A stretch of 64,000 nucleotides of DNA from Caldichromatium japonicum (GTDB taxonomy: Bacteria > Pseudomonadota > Gammaproteobacteria > Chromatiales > Chromatiaceae): the NCBI RefSeq assembly GCF_011290485.1, contig NZ_CP048029.1, positions 1,285,155 to 1,349,154 on the forward strand, written 5' to 3'. Under the pieces are notes generated by a model that did no database searches, was not told where the DNA came from, and saw nothing but the letters and a program-made list of their open reading frames with translations. Of the stretch, positions 34,852 to 44,427 are shown one piece after another (position 1 is the stretch's first letter; every line of letters starts with the position of its first letter). The position numbers and the translations under genes were made by a program.

Positions 34852-36644
34852 GTCCCCTGTCCATCTGGCGGCAAGCCTGAATAGACAAAGCAGGCGAACG
34901 AGGAGGGGGTCTCTAGGGTCGGCGGTCGTAGGCACCAGGTCCCATCCTCGGCGATCTCAAGCAAGCGATCGTAAAAGCGCGGGTCGTCGTCCTCATCGCC
35001 CAGGGTGAGATAGGTGATCCCCCGTTGGCGCAGGAGGTTCAAGAGTTCCCCCAGAGGGCATTCGCTTAAGGCCCGGCTCGGGTGATCGAGAAAGACAAAG
35101 CGCGGTTCGGTGAGCAAAACGCGCGCAAAACTTAGCCTCTGCTGTTCGCTCAAAGAGAGAAAGTCGCTCCACTTGTGTTCTTTGTCGAGCCCGCCGGCCC
35201 GCTCTACCAGGGCCGCGAGATTGAGCGCCTTGAGGCTCTCGGAGATCTTCCAGTCTGGTAGCCAGCGCTCCTGACAAGGACGCAGCAGGATCTCGCGCAA
35301 GGTGCCAGGTGGGACATAAGGGCGTTCAGGCAGGAAAAAGATCGCATCATGGCCAGGATGGAGGATCCGGCCCTCGCCATAGGGCCAAAGGTCGGCAGCG
35401 GCGCGAAACAGGGCTTTTTCGGCCATCTCGCTCGCCGAACGCACCAACAGATAGATCCTCGTCGGCAACGACAGGCTCAGATCCTTCACCAAGATGCGTC
35501 CATTGCGCGGGGCATAGAGGGTCAGATGCTCAAAGGCCAGGCTGCTCGAATCGGCGCAGAACTCGACCCGGGGGGCGCGTTCCAGGTGGGCCTGCGCCAT
35601 CGCCTCGTGCAAGGCATTGAGCCTCGCGATGACCGCTGTATAACTCGAGATCGATTGAAACTGGGTCACGATTAAGGAAAAGGCCCCGAGCAGATGGCCA
35701 AATGCCACCGCTGACTGGGTGATCACCCCGAACTCGACTTTTCCCTGGATGAATAAAGGCGCGATCACCAACGCCGGGATGATCTGGATGAGATAGTTAT
35801 AGCCTGTTGTAAAGAAGTTGAGGTTGCGATTGACCTCGATCAGACGCTGGAAATTGGCGGTCAGTCGCTCCAATCGATCTTTGAGACGCAGCTTGAGACG
35901 CTCTTCGGTACGCAACAGGGCGATCGATTCAGCATGTTCGCGCACATGGACAAGGCGGGCTCGGAAATTCGCCTCATGATCGAGCTGGTCGTAATTGAGC
36001 TTGACCAAGGGCTTGCCGAGATAGATGGTCAAGGCCGAACCGACGAGCGAATAGGCGACTGCAACCCCGAATAACAAGGGGCTGATGGTCCACAGCACCC
36101 CAGAGAAGGCGATCACAGTGAAGCTCGCATTCAAGACCAGGAGGGTAAAGGAGAGAGTGATGGTGGTTAGACTGCGGATGTCCTCGGCGATTCGCTGATC
36201 CGGGTTGGGCAGCGCATCGCTAAGATGCAGCCGGAAATAGGTCCGTTCAGCGAGATAGCGGTCGATGAACTGTTCAGTGAGCCATTTGCGCCACAAAAGC
36301 CCCAGGCGCTCTTCGGTATAGCGGTAAAACACAGCGACGACCGTTGCAAGCCCCATGACCGAGACAAAGAGCAGGGCATAGGTGATGAATCCACCCATAT
36401 CTCGGTTCTCGATCGCGGTCATAAAGTCGCGGTTGACATAGCTGTTGAGGACGTTCAAGCCGTTGATGGCGAATAGGCAAAGGATCAGCAGGCCGAAAAG
36501 CACCCTGCCCCGGCCGCCGACGGGCGAGCAGTTGAGCCGGTGCAACATGTGCACAAAGCGAGTCCAGATCACCGGGGTAATCGGGACCTTGAGCGTACTG
36601 AGCAATGACCAGAAGAGTCGGTACATGCGGAAAGGATCGTTCAA
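34848..36644 (-). CDS. ABCD/YddA-like membrane protein with degenerate nucleotide-binding domain
   Basis: This is a 598-residue fusion of an SbmA/BacA-like (ABC_membrane_2) transmembrane part and an ABC ATPase-like domain. Membrane spans are about 47-70, 86-108, 163-205 and 283-330. The TM portion keeps family features (RKWLTEQFIDRYL, 'LPNPDQRIAEDIRSL'). The ATPase part (from about 367) keeps the fold but not the chemistry. The Walker A site reads 'LVRSASEMAEKALFR' at 400-414 with no Gly-rich loop or catalytic Lys. The Q-loop Gln is Glu440 (FLPERPYVPPGTL). The signature reads LSLSEQQR (497-503 region; Gly to Ser). Walker B is FVFLDH with His521 for the catalytic Glu, and the H-loop His is Asp. 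The frame is open throughout, so this is a maintained pseudo-ATPase rather than ordinary decay. It is coupled to the GH1 gene. Confidence 0.85.
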   Translation of the reverse strand: MNDPFRMYRLFWSLLSTLKVPITPVIWTRFVHMLHRLNCSPVGGRGRVLFGLLILCLFAINGLNVLNSYVNRDFMTAIENRDMGGFITYALLFVSVMGLATVVAVFYRYTEERLGLLWRKWLTEQFIDRYLAERTYFRLHLSDALPNPDQRIAEDIRSLTTITLSFTLLVLNASFTVIAFSGVLWTISPLLFGVAVAYSLVGSALTIYLGKPLVKLNYDQLDHEANFRARLVHVREHAESIALLRTEERLKLRLKDRLERLTANFQRLIEVNRNLNFFTTGYNYLIQIIPALVIAPLFIQGKVEFGVITQSAVAFGHLLGAFSLIVTQFQSISSYTAVIARLNALHEAMAQAHLERAPRVEFCADSSSLAFEHLTLYAPRNGRILVKDLSLSLPTRIYLLVRSASEMAEKALFRAAADLWPYGEGRILHPGHDAIFFLPERPYVPPGTLREILLRPCQERWLPDWKISESLKALNLAALVERAGGLDKEHKWSDFLSLSEQQRLSFARVLLTEPRFVFLDHPSRALSECPLGELLNLLRQRGITYLTLGDEDDDPRFYDRLLEIAEDGTWCLRPPTLETPSSFACFVYSGLPPDGQGT

Positions 36645-36808
36645 GGATGGACCAAGAGGCGTGCAGGGTGACTTTGAGACGGGCGCAGTATAGCCTAGAT
36701 AGGCAGTGCGCCAAGCCGTTCGTCATAATCCGGCAATCTTCTGACAGAGCCAACCCTAGCATTACAAACTGTGCGCGATAGTGGATAATTTTCCACATAG
36801 AAAGCACG

Positions 36809-37768
36809 ATGATGCGCACAGGCAAGGCGGCGAAGCGGCTTGGCGTCTCGGACAAGACCATTTGCCTGCCCAAGAGCGGTGAGGTCGCCATGACCGAGGC
36901 GTTGTGCTTCGATGGCAAGATTCTTGGTGCGACCGTTTCGCGTACTGCGGACGCTGGTTCGTCGCCATTCAGGTTGAAGTGGTCGATGCTGTGTTCTATC
37001 GCAGGCGCATGAAACGACTGGTGTTGACCTGGGCGTTGAGGCGGCGGCCAGGCTTTCCAATGGCGAGTCTGTTGAATCTCCTCTGCGCTTCGTCGTCTCA
37101 GGATTCGAGGCAGACGCCTTTCCTGCAAGGTTGAGGCGGCCAAGGTCGGGGCTGGGTTTGCGCCAAGGGCCGGACTGGCAAAAGGCACGAGGCTTCCGAT
37201 CTTGAAGAATCGAAGGAAATCCTCTGCGATGTTGGCAAGGCTGCACGCACGCATTGCCAATGTCCGAGCGGACTTCACACATAAGCTCACGACCCGGCTC
37301 TGCCGCGAAAACCAAGGGGTGGTGATTGAGGATTTGAACGTCAAGGGCATGCTGGCGAACGAACGGCTTGCCCGCGCCATCAGCGACCTGGGCTTTGGCA
37401 TGTTCTGCTTGCAGATGGAATACAAGGGGAAATGCTACGGCGTCTGGTTGGTTTTAGCTGATCGCTGGGATCCGAGCAGCCGCCTGTGTTCGGTCTGTGG
37501 TTGGGAGAATGAGATGTTGGCGTTGAAGGATCGGGAATGGACGTGTCCTCAATGCGGCACGCGCCATGATCGGGACATCAATGCCGCGCTCAATCTCAAA
37601 CGGCTGGCAACCGCAACTGCCCTACCCGTGGCGAGTCCGTCCGGTAACGGCGGAGCTACAGCAGAGAGGGTCTCTGCCGTAGTCGGGAAAGTCACGCCTG
37701 TCAGAGACAAATGCGCTCCGCATTCGGGGCAGGAAGAGCACAGTGCGCCTGTTTGCGCACTGTCTTGA
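36809..37768 (+). pseudogene. IS607-type element remnant (tnpA-tnpB fusion scrap and tnpB C-half)
   Basis: MMRTGKAAKRLGVSDKT (36809 on) is the MerR-like start of an IS607 serine resolvase. It joins directly to TnpB sequence 'ICLPKSGEVAMTEALCFDGK' and 'GATVSRTAD', then frameshifts through 'RWFVAIQVEV'. A further TnpB piece in another frame has GVDLGVEAAARLSNG (RuvC Asp), and the largest frame (37202-37768) has 'GVVIEDLNVKGML' (RuvC Glu), two CxxC zinc-ribbon halves and 'DRDINAALNLK' (RuvC Asp). The N-terminal TnpB region and nearly all the resolvase are deleted. The element lies between the ABC-like gene and the discoidin-domain gene, immediately upstream of the latter. Confidence 0.75.
37740..37763. 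repeat. Hairpin at right end of IS607-type remnant
   Basis: ACAGTGCGC (37740-37748) pairs perfectly with GCGCACTGT (37755-37763) around CTGTTT. It follows the TnpB stop region and lies 30 bp before the next start codon. It may be the element's end or the 3' part of its guide RNA, or act as a terminator for read-through. Confidence 0.4.
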
Positions 37769-37792
37769 GAGCAGAGGGGGCCCTAAAGCACT

Positions 37793-40700
37793 ATGCGCCA
37801 TCAGATGCTCGATGTGTTTGGCGACCTGCCCGGATGGTCGGCGATCGCCTCCGGTCAGTCGCGGCTCGACCTTGGGCTAGAAGCCGGCCCCAACGAGGGC
37901 CCCGCGCTACGCCTGGACTTCGACTTCGGCACGGACGGTGGCTTTGTCGTGGCACGCCGGCGGTTGTCGCTGAGGCTCCCAGGCAGCTTTGCCCTGCACC
38001 TTGAGCTTAGCGCCCAGGGCCAAGCGCGCGGGATCGAGATCAAGCTCGTCGCTCCGGGCGATGAGAACGTCTGGCTGTGGCGAAGCGAGTCCTTCGATTT
38101 CCAGGGCGGGTGGCACAGCCTCGAGCTCAATGCCCGTGCCTTCGCCTTCGGCTGGGGTCCGGCAGGCGGCGGGTCGCCTGATGAGATCGATGCCATCGAG
38201 ATCGCCCTCCTCGGCGGTGGCAAGGGCTCGCTGTGGCTCGCCGACCTTCGGCTCGAGGACCGCACCCCGCCGGAAAGACCGCAGATCATCGCTTCGGACG
38301 GGCCGGATGCGCCGGCATGGATCGAGCTCGATTGCGGGGCGATCTGCGATTACAGCGCCCTGTACCTGACCTGGGAGACGGATGGCCCGCATCCCTTTCG
38401 GGTCCTGGCGCGCGACGGCTCAGATGAAGGCTGGCGCCGTCTCTATGAATCACCCCATGCCCGAGGGCGGCAGAACGCCATCTATCTCGCCGACGGCTGT
38501 TCGCGCCTCCTGCGGATCGAGTCGCTCAATGACCGTTTACCCCTCCCCCGGCTGCTCGATCATCGGCTGTCTCCCGCTGCCGATGCCCGCTCGCTTGAGG
38601 AGTTTTTGATGCGTCTGGCCGAGACATCTCCGAGGGGCGCTTATCCCCGCTGGCTCGATCGCGAGCAGATCGAGTGGACCGCGATCGATCGGCCAGATGG
38701 CCAGACACCCGCCATCCTCAGCGAGGACGGAGCGGTCGAGGTCGGGCGCGCCTGGCCAATGATCGAGCCCATGCTCTGGACGGGGGAGATGCTTTTGACC
38801 TGGGGCGATTGCACCATCGAACAGGGCCTCATTGAGACGCCGTTACCCATCCCTCAGGTGATCTGGCGACGTGCTGCTTGGCAGCTCGTCATCACCGCCT
38901 TCGCCCAGGGCGAGCCTGGGTGGCTCTATCTGGGCTATCGGATCGCGCGCCAGGTGACAGAGGAGAACCCAGCCCCGGCCAAGGCGCGGCTCTATCTCCT
39001 CCTGCGCCCCTTCCAGGTCACGCCGCCTTGGCAGCGGCATCGGGAGATTGGCGGGTTGGCGCCCATCCATCGGCTCGCCTGGGAAGAGGGTGGGCTGTGG
39101 GCCGATGGGCGTCTTGCCTTGGTCCCTTTGCTCCAACCCAGCGGGGTCGGTGTCGGTAGCCTGGATGAAGGTCCATGGGTCGAGCGGCTGGCAGCAGGTC
39201 TCCTCCCCCAGGCAAGCGCGATCGACGACCCCAATGGTCTGGGCTGCGCGGCGGTCTGGTTCGACCTCGAGCTTGCCGCCGGTGCCGAGGAGACAGTCTG
39301 GCTGGCTGCGCCACTCGGAGAGCAGGCGGGGCAGGGTTTGGGGGATATTGCAGGCGAGACGCTTGCGCTTCGGCTGCCCCACGGCGAGGTACCCTTGGAA
39401 CAGGCCATCGCCGAGTGGCGGGGCGTGTTGCGGATAGATGTGGCAGGCGGGACGCCGACGCTCCTATCTGCGCCGGCGCGTCCCTATTGGGATGCAGCGC
39501 AAGGGGCGATCGCCCATGTCCTGATCAACCGCCAGGGGCCGGCCTTGCAACCCGGGCCGCGGCGCTATGCCCGCTCCTGGATTCGGGATGGAGCGGCGAT
39601 GGCCGCGGCCTTGAACCGCTTTGGGCTGGTTGATGTCTCCCTCGCCTTCGTCGAGTGGTATGCCGGTTTTCAGGATACCGCTGGGCGCGTGCCCTGTTGT
39701 GTCGATGACCAGGGGCCGGATTGGCTAGTCGAGCACGACAGCCTAGGGCAGTTGATCTTCGCCATCGCCGATGCCTGGCGCTTCGGCGCCGATCCTGCGC
39801 GCATCGCACCCCTCTGGCCTGCGGTCTGCAAGGCAGTTGACCACCTCGAACGCCTGCGCGCCGAGCGCCTGACCCCTGAGTATCAGACGCCTCAGCGCCG
39901 CGCCTGTTTTGGGCTACTGCCCGAGTCGGCGAGCCACGAGGGGTATCTCGCCCATCCGGTCCATGCCTATTGGGATGATCTCTGGGCCCTGCGCGGGCTC
40001 AAGGATGCCACCGAGCTCGCCGAGGCCCTGGGGGATGAGGTCCAGGCAGGGCGCTGTGCGCGTCTGCGCGCTGAGCTCGCAGCGGATCTCTATCGCTCGA
40101 TCGAGCAGGTGGCAGCCGCGCATGGGCTGGAGGATCTGCCTGCCTCGGTTGAGCTCGCCGACCACGACCCGGTGGCCCTTGCGGTCGCGCTCGGCCTGGT
40201 CGATGAGGGACATCGCTTGCCGCAGATCCCGTTGCGCCGGACGTTCGAGCGCTTCATCGCCCGCTTTCGGGCGATGCATGGGCCAGATCCTGTCACTTGG
40301 ACCAATTTTACCCCCTATGAGATCCGCGTCGCCTCTGCCCTGATCCGGATCGGTTGGCGCGCCGAGGCCCACGAGGTCTTGGGATTTTATCTGGATGCGC
40401 GCACCCCGCCCGCCTGGAACCAGTGGCCGGAGATCATCTGGCGCGACCCGCGCGCACCGGCGCATCGCGGTGATCTGCCGCATAGCTGGATCGGCGCCGA
40501 ATATGCCCTGGCGGTGCGCGATCTGTTTGTCTATGAGCGCGATTCCGACCGCTCTTTGGTAATAGCCGCCGGCATCCCGTTGGAATGGCTTCAGGCGGGC
40601 CCCATCCGCCTCCGGGGGCTGCCGACCGCCTATGGGCCCTTGGACATCGAGATCGCGCCTTGGACGGGCGGGGCCCTCGTCGTCCAACTCGGCGGGGACC

Positions 40701-40849
40701 TAAGTCTGCCGCCTGGCGGGATCTGGGTCTGTCCGCCGCTGCCCGGGCCGTTGTTTTCGGTGCGGATCGATGGTGAAGAGAGCCGAGATGTCGATGCCTC
40801 AGGTGCCCGGGTGCGCGCGCTTCCGGCGCGCCTTGAGCTGTTGGCCTAG
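37793..40849 (+). CDS. Large discoidin-like / (alpha/alpha)6-barrel glycoside hydrolase-like protein
   Basis: This 1018-residue protein has no signal peptide. Residues ~1-160 are beta-rich and carbohydrate-binding-module-like ('LWLADLRLEDRTPPERPQ'). ~165-260 form a second discoidin-like beta domain. ~300-560 are a long beta sandwich. From about 565 a six-hairpin (alpha/alpha)6 barrel has 'ARSWIRDGAAMAAALNRFGL', whose WIRDGA motif is typical of GH15/GH63-like clans, then 'AYWDDLWALRGLKDA' and 'WNQWPEIIWRDPRAPAHRGD'. These suggest an inverting glucosidase-type centre, but no CAZy family can be fixed by eye. It lies 63 bp ahead of the GH94 protein, and the pair probably works together on a beta-glucan. 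The start is uncertain: ATG 37793 or ATG 37805, both with a poor ribosome-binding site. Confidence 0.78.
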   Translation: MRHQMLDVFGDLPGWSAIASGQSRLDLGLEAGPNEGPALRLDFDFGTDGGFVVARRRLSLRLPGSFALHLELSAQGQARGIEIKLVAPGDENVWLWRSESFDFQGGWHSLELNARAFAFGWGPAGGGSPDEIDAIEIALLGGGKGSLWLADLRLEDRTPPERPQIIASDGPDAPAWIELDCGAICDYSALYLTWETDGPHPFRVLARDGSDEGWRRLYESPHARGRQNAIYLADGCSRLLRIESLNDRLPLPRLLDHRLSPAADARSLEEFLMRLAETSPRGAYPRWLDREQIEWTAIDRPDGQTPAILSEDGAVEVGRAWPMIEPMLWTGEMLLTWGDCTIEQGLIETPLPIPQVIWRRAAWQLVITAFAQGEPGWLYLGYRIARQVTEENPAPAKARLYLLLRPFQVTPPWQRHREIGGLAPIHRLAWEEGGLWADGRLALVPLLQPSGVGVGSLDEGPWVERLAAGLLPQASAIDDPNGLGCAAVWFDLELAAGAEETVWLAAPLGEQAGQGLGDIAGETLALRLPHGEVPLEQAIAEWRGVLRIDVAGGTPTLLSAPARPYWDAAQGAIAHVLINRQGPALQPGPRRYARSWIRDGAAMAAALNRFGLVDVSLAFVEWYAGFQDTAGRVPCCVDDQGPDWLVEHDSLGQLIFAIADAWRFGADPARIAPLWPAVCKAVDHLERLRAERLTPEYQTPQRRACFGLLPESASHEGYLAHPVHAYWDDLWALRGLKDATELAEALGDEVQAGRCARLRAELAADLYRSIEQVAAAHGLEDLPASVELADHDPVALAVALGLVDEGHRLPQIPLRRTFERFIARFRAMHGPDPVTWTNFTPYEIRVASALIRIGWRAEAHEVLGFYLDARTPPAWNQWPEIIWRDPRAPAHRGDLPHSWIGAEYALAVRDLFVYERDSDRSLVIAAGIPLEWLQAGPIRLRGLPTAYGPLDIEIAPWTGGALVVQLGGDLSLPPGGIWVCPPLPGPLFSVRIDGEESRDVDASGARVRALPARLELLA

Positions 40850-40912
40850 CGCTATGCGTACCCTAATGGATAGTTCGGGCGAGACGCCCGCGCTCCATCG
40901 AGGATTGAGCCC

Positions 40913-43900
40913 ATGCGTGAACCGATGACAGGCGAAGGACGTGATCATCGCCTTTGCCGACGGCGGCTCGAGGTCGTCATCAGCGACTCGGGCGCAGGTC
41001 AGTTGCGGTTTAAAGGTCTGGCGCTGACGCGCTGGCCGGGGGACCCGATCGAGGATGCCCTCGGCAGCCTCTTATATCTGCGCGATCTCGATAGCGGCGA
41101 GCTCTGGTCGCTCGGCTATCAGCCGACTCGGACCCTGGCGGATGATTATCGTGCTGCCGATTGCGCGGGTGGTTTTCGTTTGGAACGCGAAGATCACCGG
41201 ATCCGGCTGCGTCTTGATCTGCGCCTGGACGAGACCCTGGACCTCGAGCGCAGGTGTCTGCGGATCGACAATGGATCCGGGCGAAGGCGGCGTCTTGAGC
41301 TCACCAGCTATCTTGAGGTCGTGCTCTTTCCAGCAGACGCCGATGCCGCACATCCGGCATTTTCCAAGCTCTTCGTCGAGACCGCGCGCGATCCAGGGAC
41401 CGGCGCGCTCATCGCCCGCCGCCGCCCGCGCTCGGCAGGCGAATCCTGGCCCTGTCTCGTCCATGCACTGGTCGGCGCCGAGGCCGGGCAGTGGGAGACC
41501 GATCGGGCACGTTTCATCGGGCGCGGTCATACATTGGCGCGCCCCTTGGCTCTGCTCGGCGCTCTGCCCCTGTCAGGTAGCCTCGGGCCGGTGCTCGATC
41601 CGATCCTGAGTCTGCGCACCTGGGTCGAGCTCGAGGCAGGCGAGGGCTGCGAGCTGACCTGGCTCACCGGCGCCGCCGATCCGGATGGGCTTGCTGCCCT
41701 GCTTGCTACGATCGCAGCCGAACGCCGGGCCCAGCCCGCAGCACCGCTTCCCCCGTGGCAGCCTGCCTGCGCGGGGACAGACCCGGCGAAGGGGCAGGCG
41801 GGGGAGCAAGCGGAGGTGCGCAGCGCGCAGCCTGCCGAGGGGTTGCTGCTCTTTAACGGCTACGGCGGGTTCGACCCCGCCGGCCGCTTCTATGAGATCC
41901 GCATCGCCCATCTCGGCGCAGGCCACCGTCGTCCGCCGCAGCCCTGGATCAATGTCATCGCCAATCCCGATTTCGGCTGTCTGGTTAGCGACTCAGGCGC
42001 GGGTTATACCTGGTCGCGCAATAGCCAGGTCAATCGCCTGACCCCCTGGTCCAACGACCCCGTCTGCGACCCGCACAGCGAGGCCCTTTATCTGCGCGAC
42101 GAGGAGACGGGGGAGTCCTGGTCGCCCTGGCCCGGACCGCGCCCCGCACCTGCCGACTATCGCGTCCAGCATGGATGGGGCTTTAGCCGCTGCCTGCTCG
42201 ATTATGCCGGTCTCGAACACGAGACCCTGGTCTTCGTCGCCCGCCAAGACCCCGTCAAGATCCAACGCCTGCGCCTGACCAACCGCACGGGGCGGGCTCG
42301 CCGACTCGCGATCCTCAGTTATCAGCGCCTGGTCCTAGGCCAGCGTCCGGTGTATCCAAGCCCCATCGTCGCCGCCCGCGACCCCAGGGGGTTCCTGCGC
42401 GCAACCAACCCAGATGCCGGCGCATTCGCTGGGGCCATCGTCTTTGGCCGCAGCCAATTGTCCGGTGCGACCCTGATCGGACGCGAGTTCACCACCGAGC
42501 GGCTGGCGTTCATCGGCCATCACCGCAACCCGACCGATCCGATCGCCCTGGCGCCTGGCTTCAGGCTCGCCGAGCTGACAGGGGCGGGGCGCGATCCCTG
42601 TTTTGCCGAGCATCTCCTGATGGAACTTGCCCCGGGCGAGACCATGACCTGTGACCTCTTATTCGGCGAGGCCTTGAATGAGGACCAGCTCGCCGATCTC
42701 TTGGCCCGCTATGCCGAGCCTGCGGCGATCGCCGCCGCCCACGCCGAGGCGGTCGGTTTTTGGGGAACCCTGACTTCGAGCATCCAGGTCGAGACCCCTG
42801 AACCTGCGCTCGATCGGTTGTTCAACGGCTGGGCACTCTATCAGACCCTGGGGTGCCGTATCTGGGCGCGTTCGGCCTTTTATCAGTCGGGCGGTGCCTT
42901 CGGCTTTCGCGATCAGCTCCAGGACGCCCTGGCCCTGACCATGATCCGCCCCGATCTCACCCGCGCCCAGATCCTCCTCCATGCCGCTCAGCAGCTCGTC
43001 GAGGGCGATGTGCTCCATTGGTGGCACCCAGAGCCGCTCGGCTGGGGTCTGCGCACGCGCTTTTCCGATGATCTCCTGTGGCTGCCCTATGCAACGGCGC
43101 ACTATGTCAGGACGACAGGTGATCTCGACATCCTCGCCGAACCCATCCCTTATCTCCAGGCACCCCTGCTTGCGCCCGGCGAGGATGAGCGTTATCTCAA
43201 GCCCGAACCGAGCAGCGAGGTCGGCGATCTCTATGACCACTGCTGTCGCGCCATCGATCGCTCGCTAACCCAGGGGCCGCACGGCCTGCCGCTGATGGGC
43301 ACCGGCGACTGGAACGACGGCATGAACCGCGTCGGGCGCGAGGGACGCGGCGAGAGCGTCTGGCTCGGGTTCTTTCTCTATCGCCTGATCGAAGACTTTC
43401 TCCCCTTGTGCCAAGGGCGAGGGGACCGGGGGCGGGCCGCGCGCTACCGCGCCTATCAGGAGCGGCTCAAGGCAGCGCTCGAGGATGCGGGCTGGGACGG
43501 CGCCTGGTATCGGCGGGCCTATGACGACGACGGGGCGCCGCTGGGGACGGCGCAGGACAGCGAATGCCGCATCGATGCCCTGGCCCAGTCCTGGGCGGTG
43601 CTGTCGGGGGCGGCCTCGGCCGAGCGCGCCGACCGGTCGCTAGATGCCCTGGAGCGCGAGCTAATCGATGAGACTGCGCGCCTGATCCGCCTCCTCGCCC
43701 CTCCATTCGTCAACACCCCCCGCGATCCGGGCTATATCAAAGGCTATGTCGCCGGGGTGCGCGAAAACGGCGGGCAATATACCCACGCCGCTTGCTGGTC
43801 GGTGGCGGCCCTGGCCGAGTTGGGCCGGTGCGAACGCGCCGCCCCCCTGCTTGCGATGCTCAGCCCTGCAAGCCACACCCCGACCCCAGAGGACGTCGAG

Positions 43901-44281
43901 CGCTATCGCCTCGAGCCCTATGCCATCGCCGCCGACATCTATGGCGCCCCACCGCATATCGGGCGCGGCGGCTGGAGCTGGTACACGGGTTCAAGCGGCT
44001 GGTGGCTGCGCGTCGGCCTGGAATGGATCTTCGGGGTGCGGCTCGAGGGGGGGCGAAGGCTGTTGCTCCGCCCCTGTATCCCCAAGGACTGGCCGGGCTT
44101 TAGCCTGGGACTACAGCTGACGGACGGCAGCGAATGCGCCATCCAGGTCGAAAACACCGGCGGCCGGGCGGTGATCGCGGCCTGGCTCGATGGTGACCCC
44201 CTCCCGCTCCAGCAGGGCGCAGCCTGCGTTTTGCTTTCCGGCGGCCCCAGGCGTTATGCCGTCAAGCTTCGCTTGGGGTGA
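40913..44281 (+). CDS. GH94 family glucan phosphorylase-like protein (NdvB C-terminal type)
   Basis: This 1122-residue cytosolic protein resembles the C-terminal half of cyclic beta-1,2-glucan synthase. Two GH94 supersandwich repeats are visible, one from ~15-260 and one from ~305-600 ('ISDSGAGQLRFKGLALTRWP' and 'VSDSGAGYTWSRNSQVNRL'). The (alpha/alpha)6 catalytic domain has 'GTGDWNDGMNRVGREGRGES' at about 797-816; the second Asp, D802, is the expected general acid. 'VRENGGQYTHAACWSVAAL' gives phosphate-binding residues and 'YTGSSGWWLRVGLEWIFGVR' the usual end. No GT84 glucosyltransferase part exists. Size and layout match 1,2-beta-oligoglucan phosphorylases (about 1100 residues), which release glucose-1-phosphate. 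With opgGH nearby, phosphorolytic recycling of OPG backbone is a good inference. Confidence 0.85.
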   Translation: MREPMTGEGRDHRLCRRRLEVVISDSGAGQLRFKGLALTRWPGDPIEDALGSLLYLRDLDSGELWSLGYQPTRTLADDYRAADCAGGFRLEREDHRIRLRLDLRLDETLDLERRCLRIDNGSGRRRRLELTSYLEVVLFPADADAAHPAFSKLFVETARDPGTGALIARRRPRSAGESWPCLVHALVGAEAGQWETDRARFIGRGHTLARPLALLGALPLSGSLGPVLDPILSLRTWVELEAGEGCELTWLTGAADPDGLAALLATIAAERRAQPAAPLPPWQPACAGTDPAKGQAGEQAEVRSAQPAEGLLLFNGYGGFDPAGRFYEIRIAHLGAGHRRPPQPWINVIANPDFGCLVSDSGAGYTWSRNSQVNRLTPWSNDPVCDPHSEALYLRDEETGESWSPWPGPRPAPADYRVQHGWGFSRCLLDYAGLEHETLVFVARQDPVKIQRLRLTNRTGRARRLAILSYQRLVLGQRPVYPSPIVAARDPRGFLRATNPDAGAFAGAIVFGRSQLSGATLIGREFTTERLAFIGHHRNPTDPIALAPGFRLAELTGAGRDPCFAEHLLMELAPGETMTCDLLFGEALNEDQLADLLARYAEPAAIAAAHAEAVGFWGTLTSSIQVETPEPALDRLFNGWALYQTLGCRIWARSAFYQSGGAFGFRDQLQDALALTMIRPDLTRAQILLHAAQQLVEGDVLHWWHPEPLGWGLRTRFSDDLLWLPYATAHYVRTTGDLDILAEPIPYLQAPLLAPGEDERYLKPEPSSEVGDLYDHCCRAIDRSLTQGPHGLPLMGTGDWNDGMNRVGREGRGESVWLGFFLYRLIEDFLPLCQGRGDRGRAARYRAYQERLKAALEDAGWDGAWYRRAYDDDGAPLGTAQDSECRIDALAQSWAVLSGAASAERADRSLDALERELIDETARLIRLLAPPFVNTPRDPGYIKGYVAGVRENGGQYTHAACWSVAALAELGRCERAAPLLAMLSPASHTPTPEDVERYRLEPYAIAADIYGAPPHIGRGGWSWYTGSSGWWLRVGLEWIFGVRLEGGRRLLLRPCIPKDWPGFSLGLQLTDGSECAIQVENTGGRAVIAAWLDGDPLPLQQGAACVLLSGGPRRYAVKLRLG

Positions 44282-44427
44282 GCGATGGAGCGCGGGCGCC
44301 CCGCCTGCTCTCTCCATGGACGGTCGAGTTTTGCGCCGGGCGCATCGGGCCTTTTATCCTTGCCAATAGGGTTCGCCATGCGCACCCGATGGCCTTTTCC
44401 TAAGCACCTCTTCCTCAAGGACCCAGT

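Noticed and set aside
40913..44281. Full cyclic beta-1,2-glucan synthase (NdvB)
   Set aside because: The GT84 and membrane parts are missing; only the GH94-type region is encoded.
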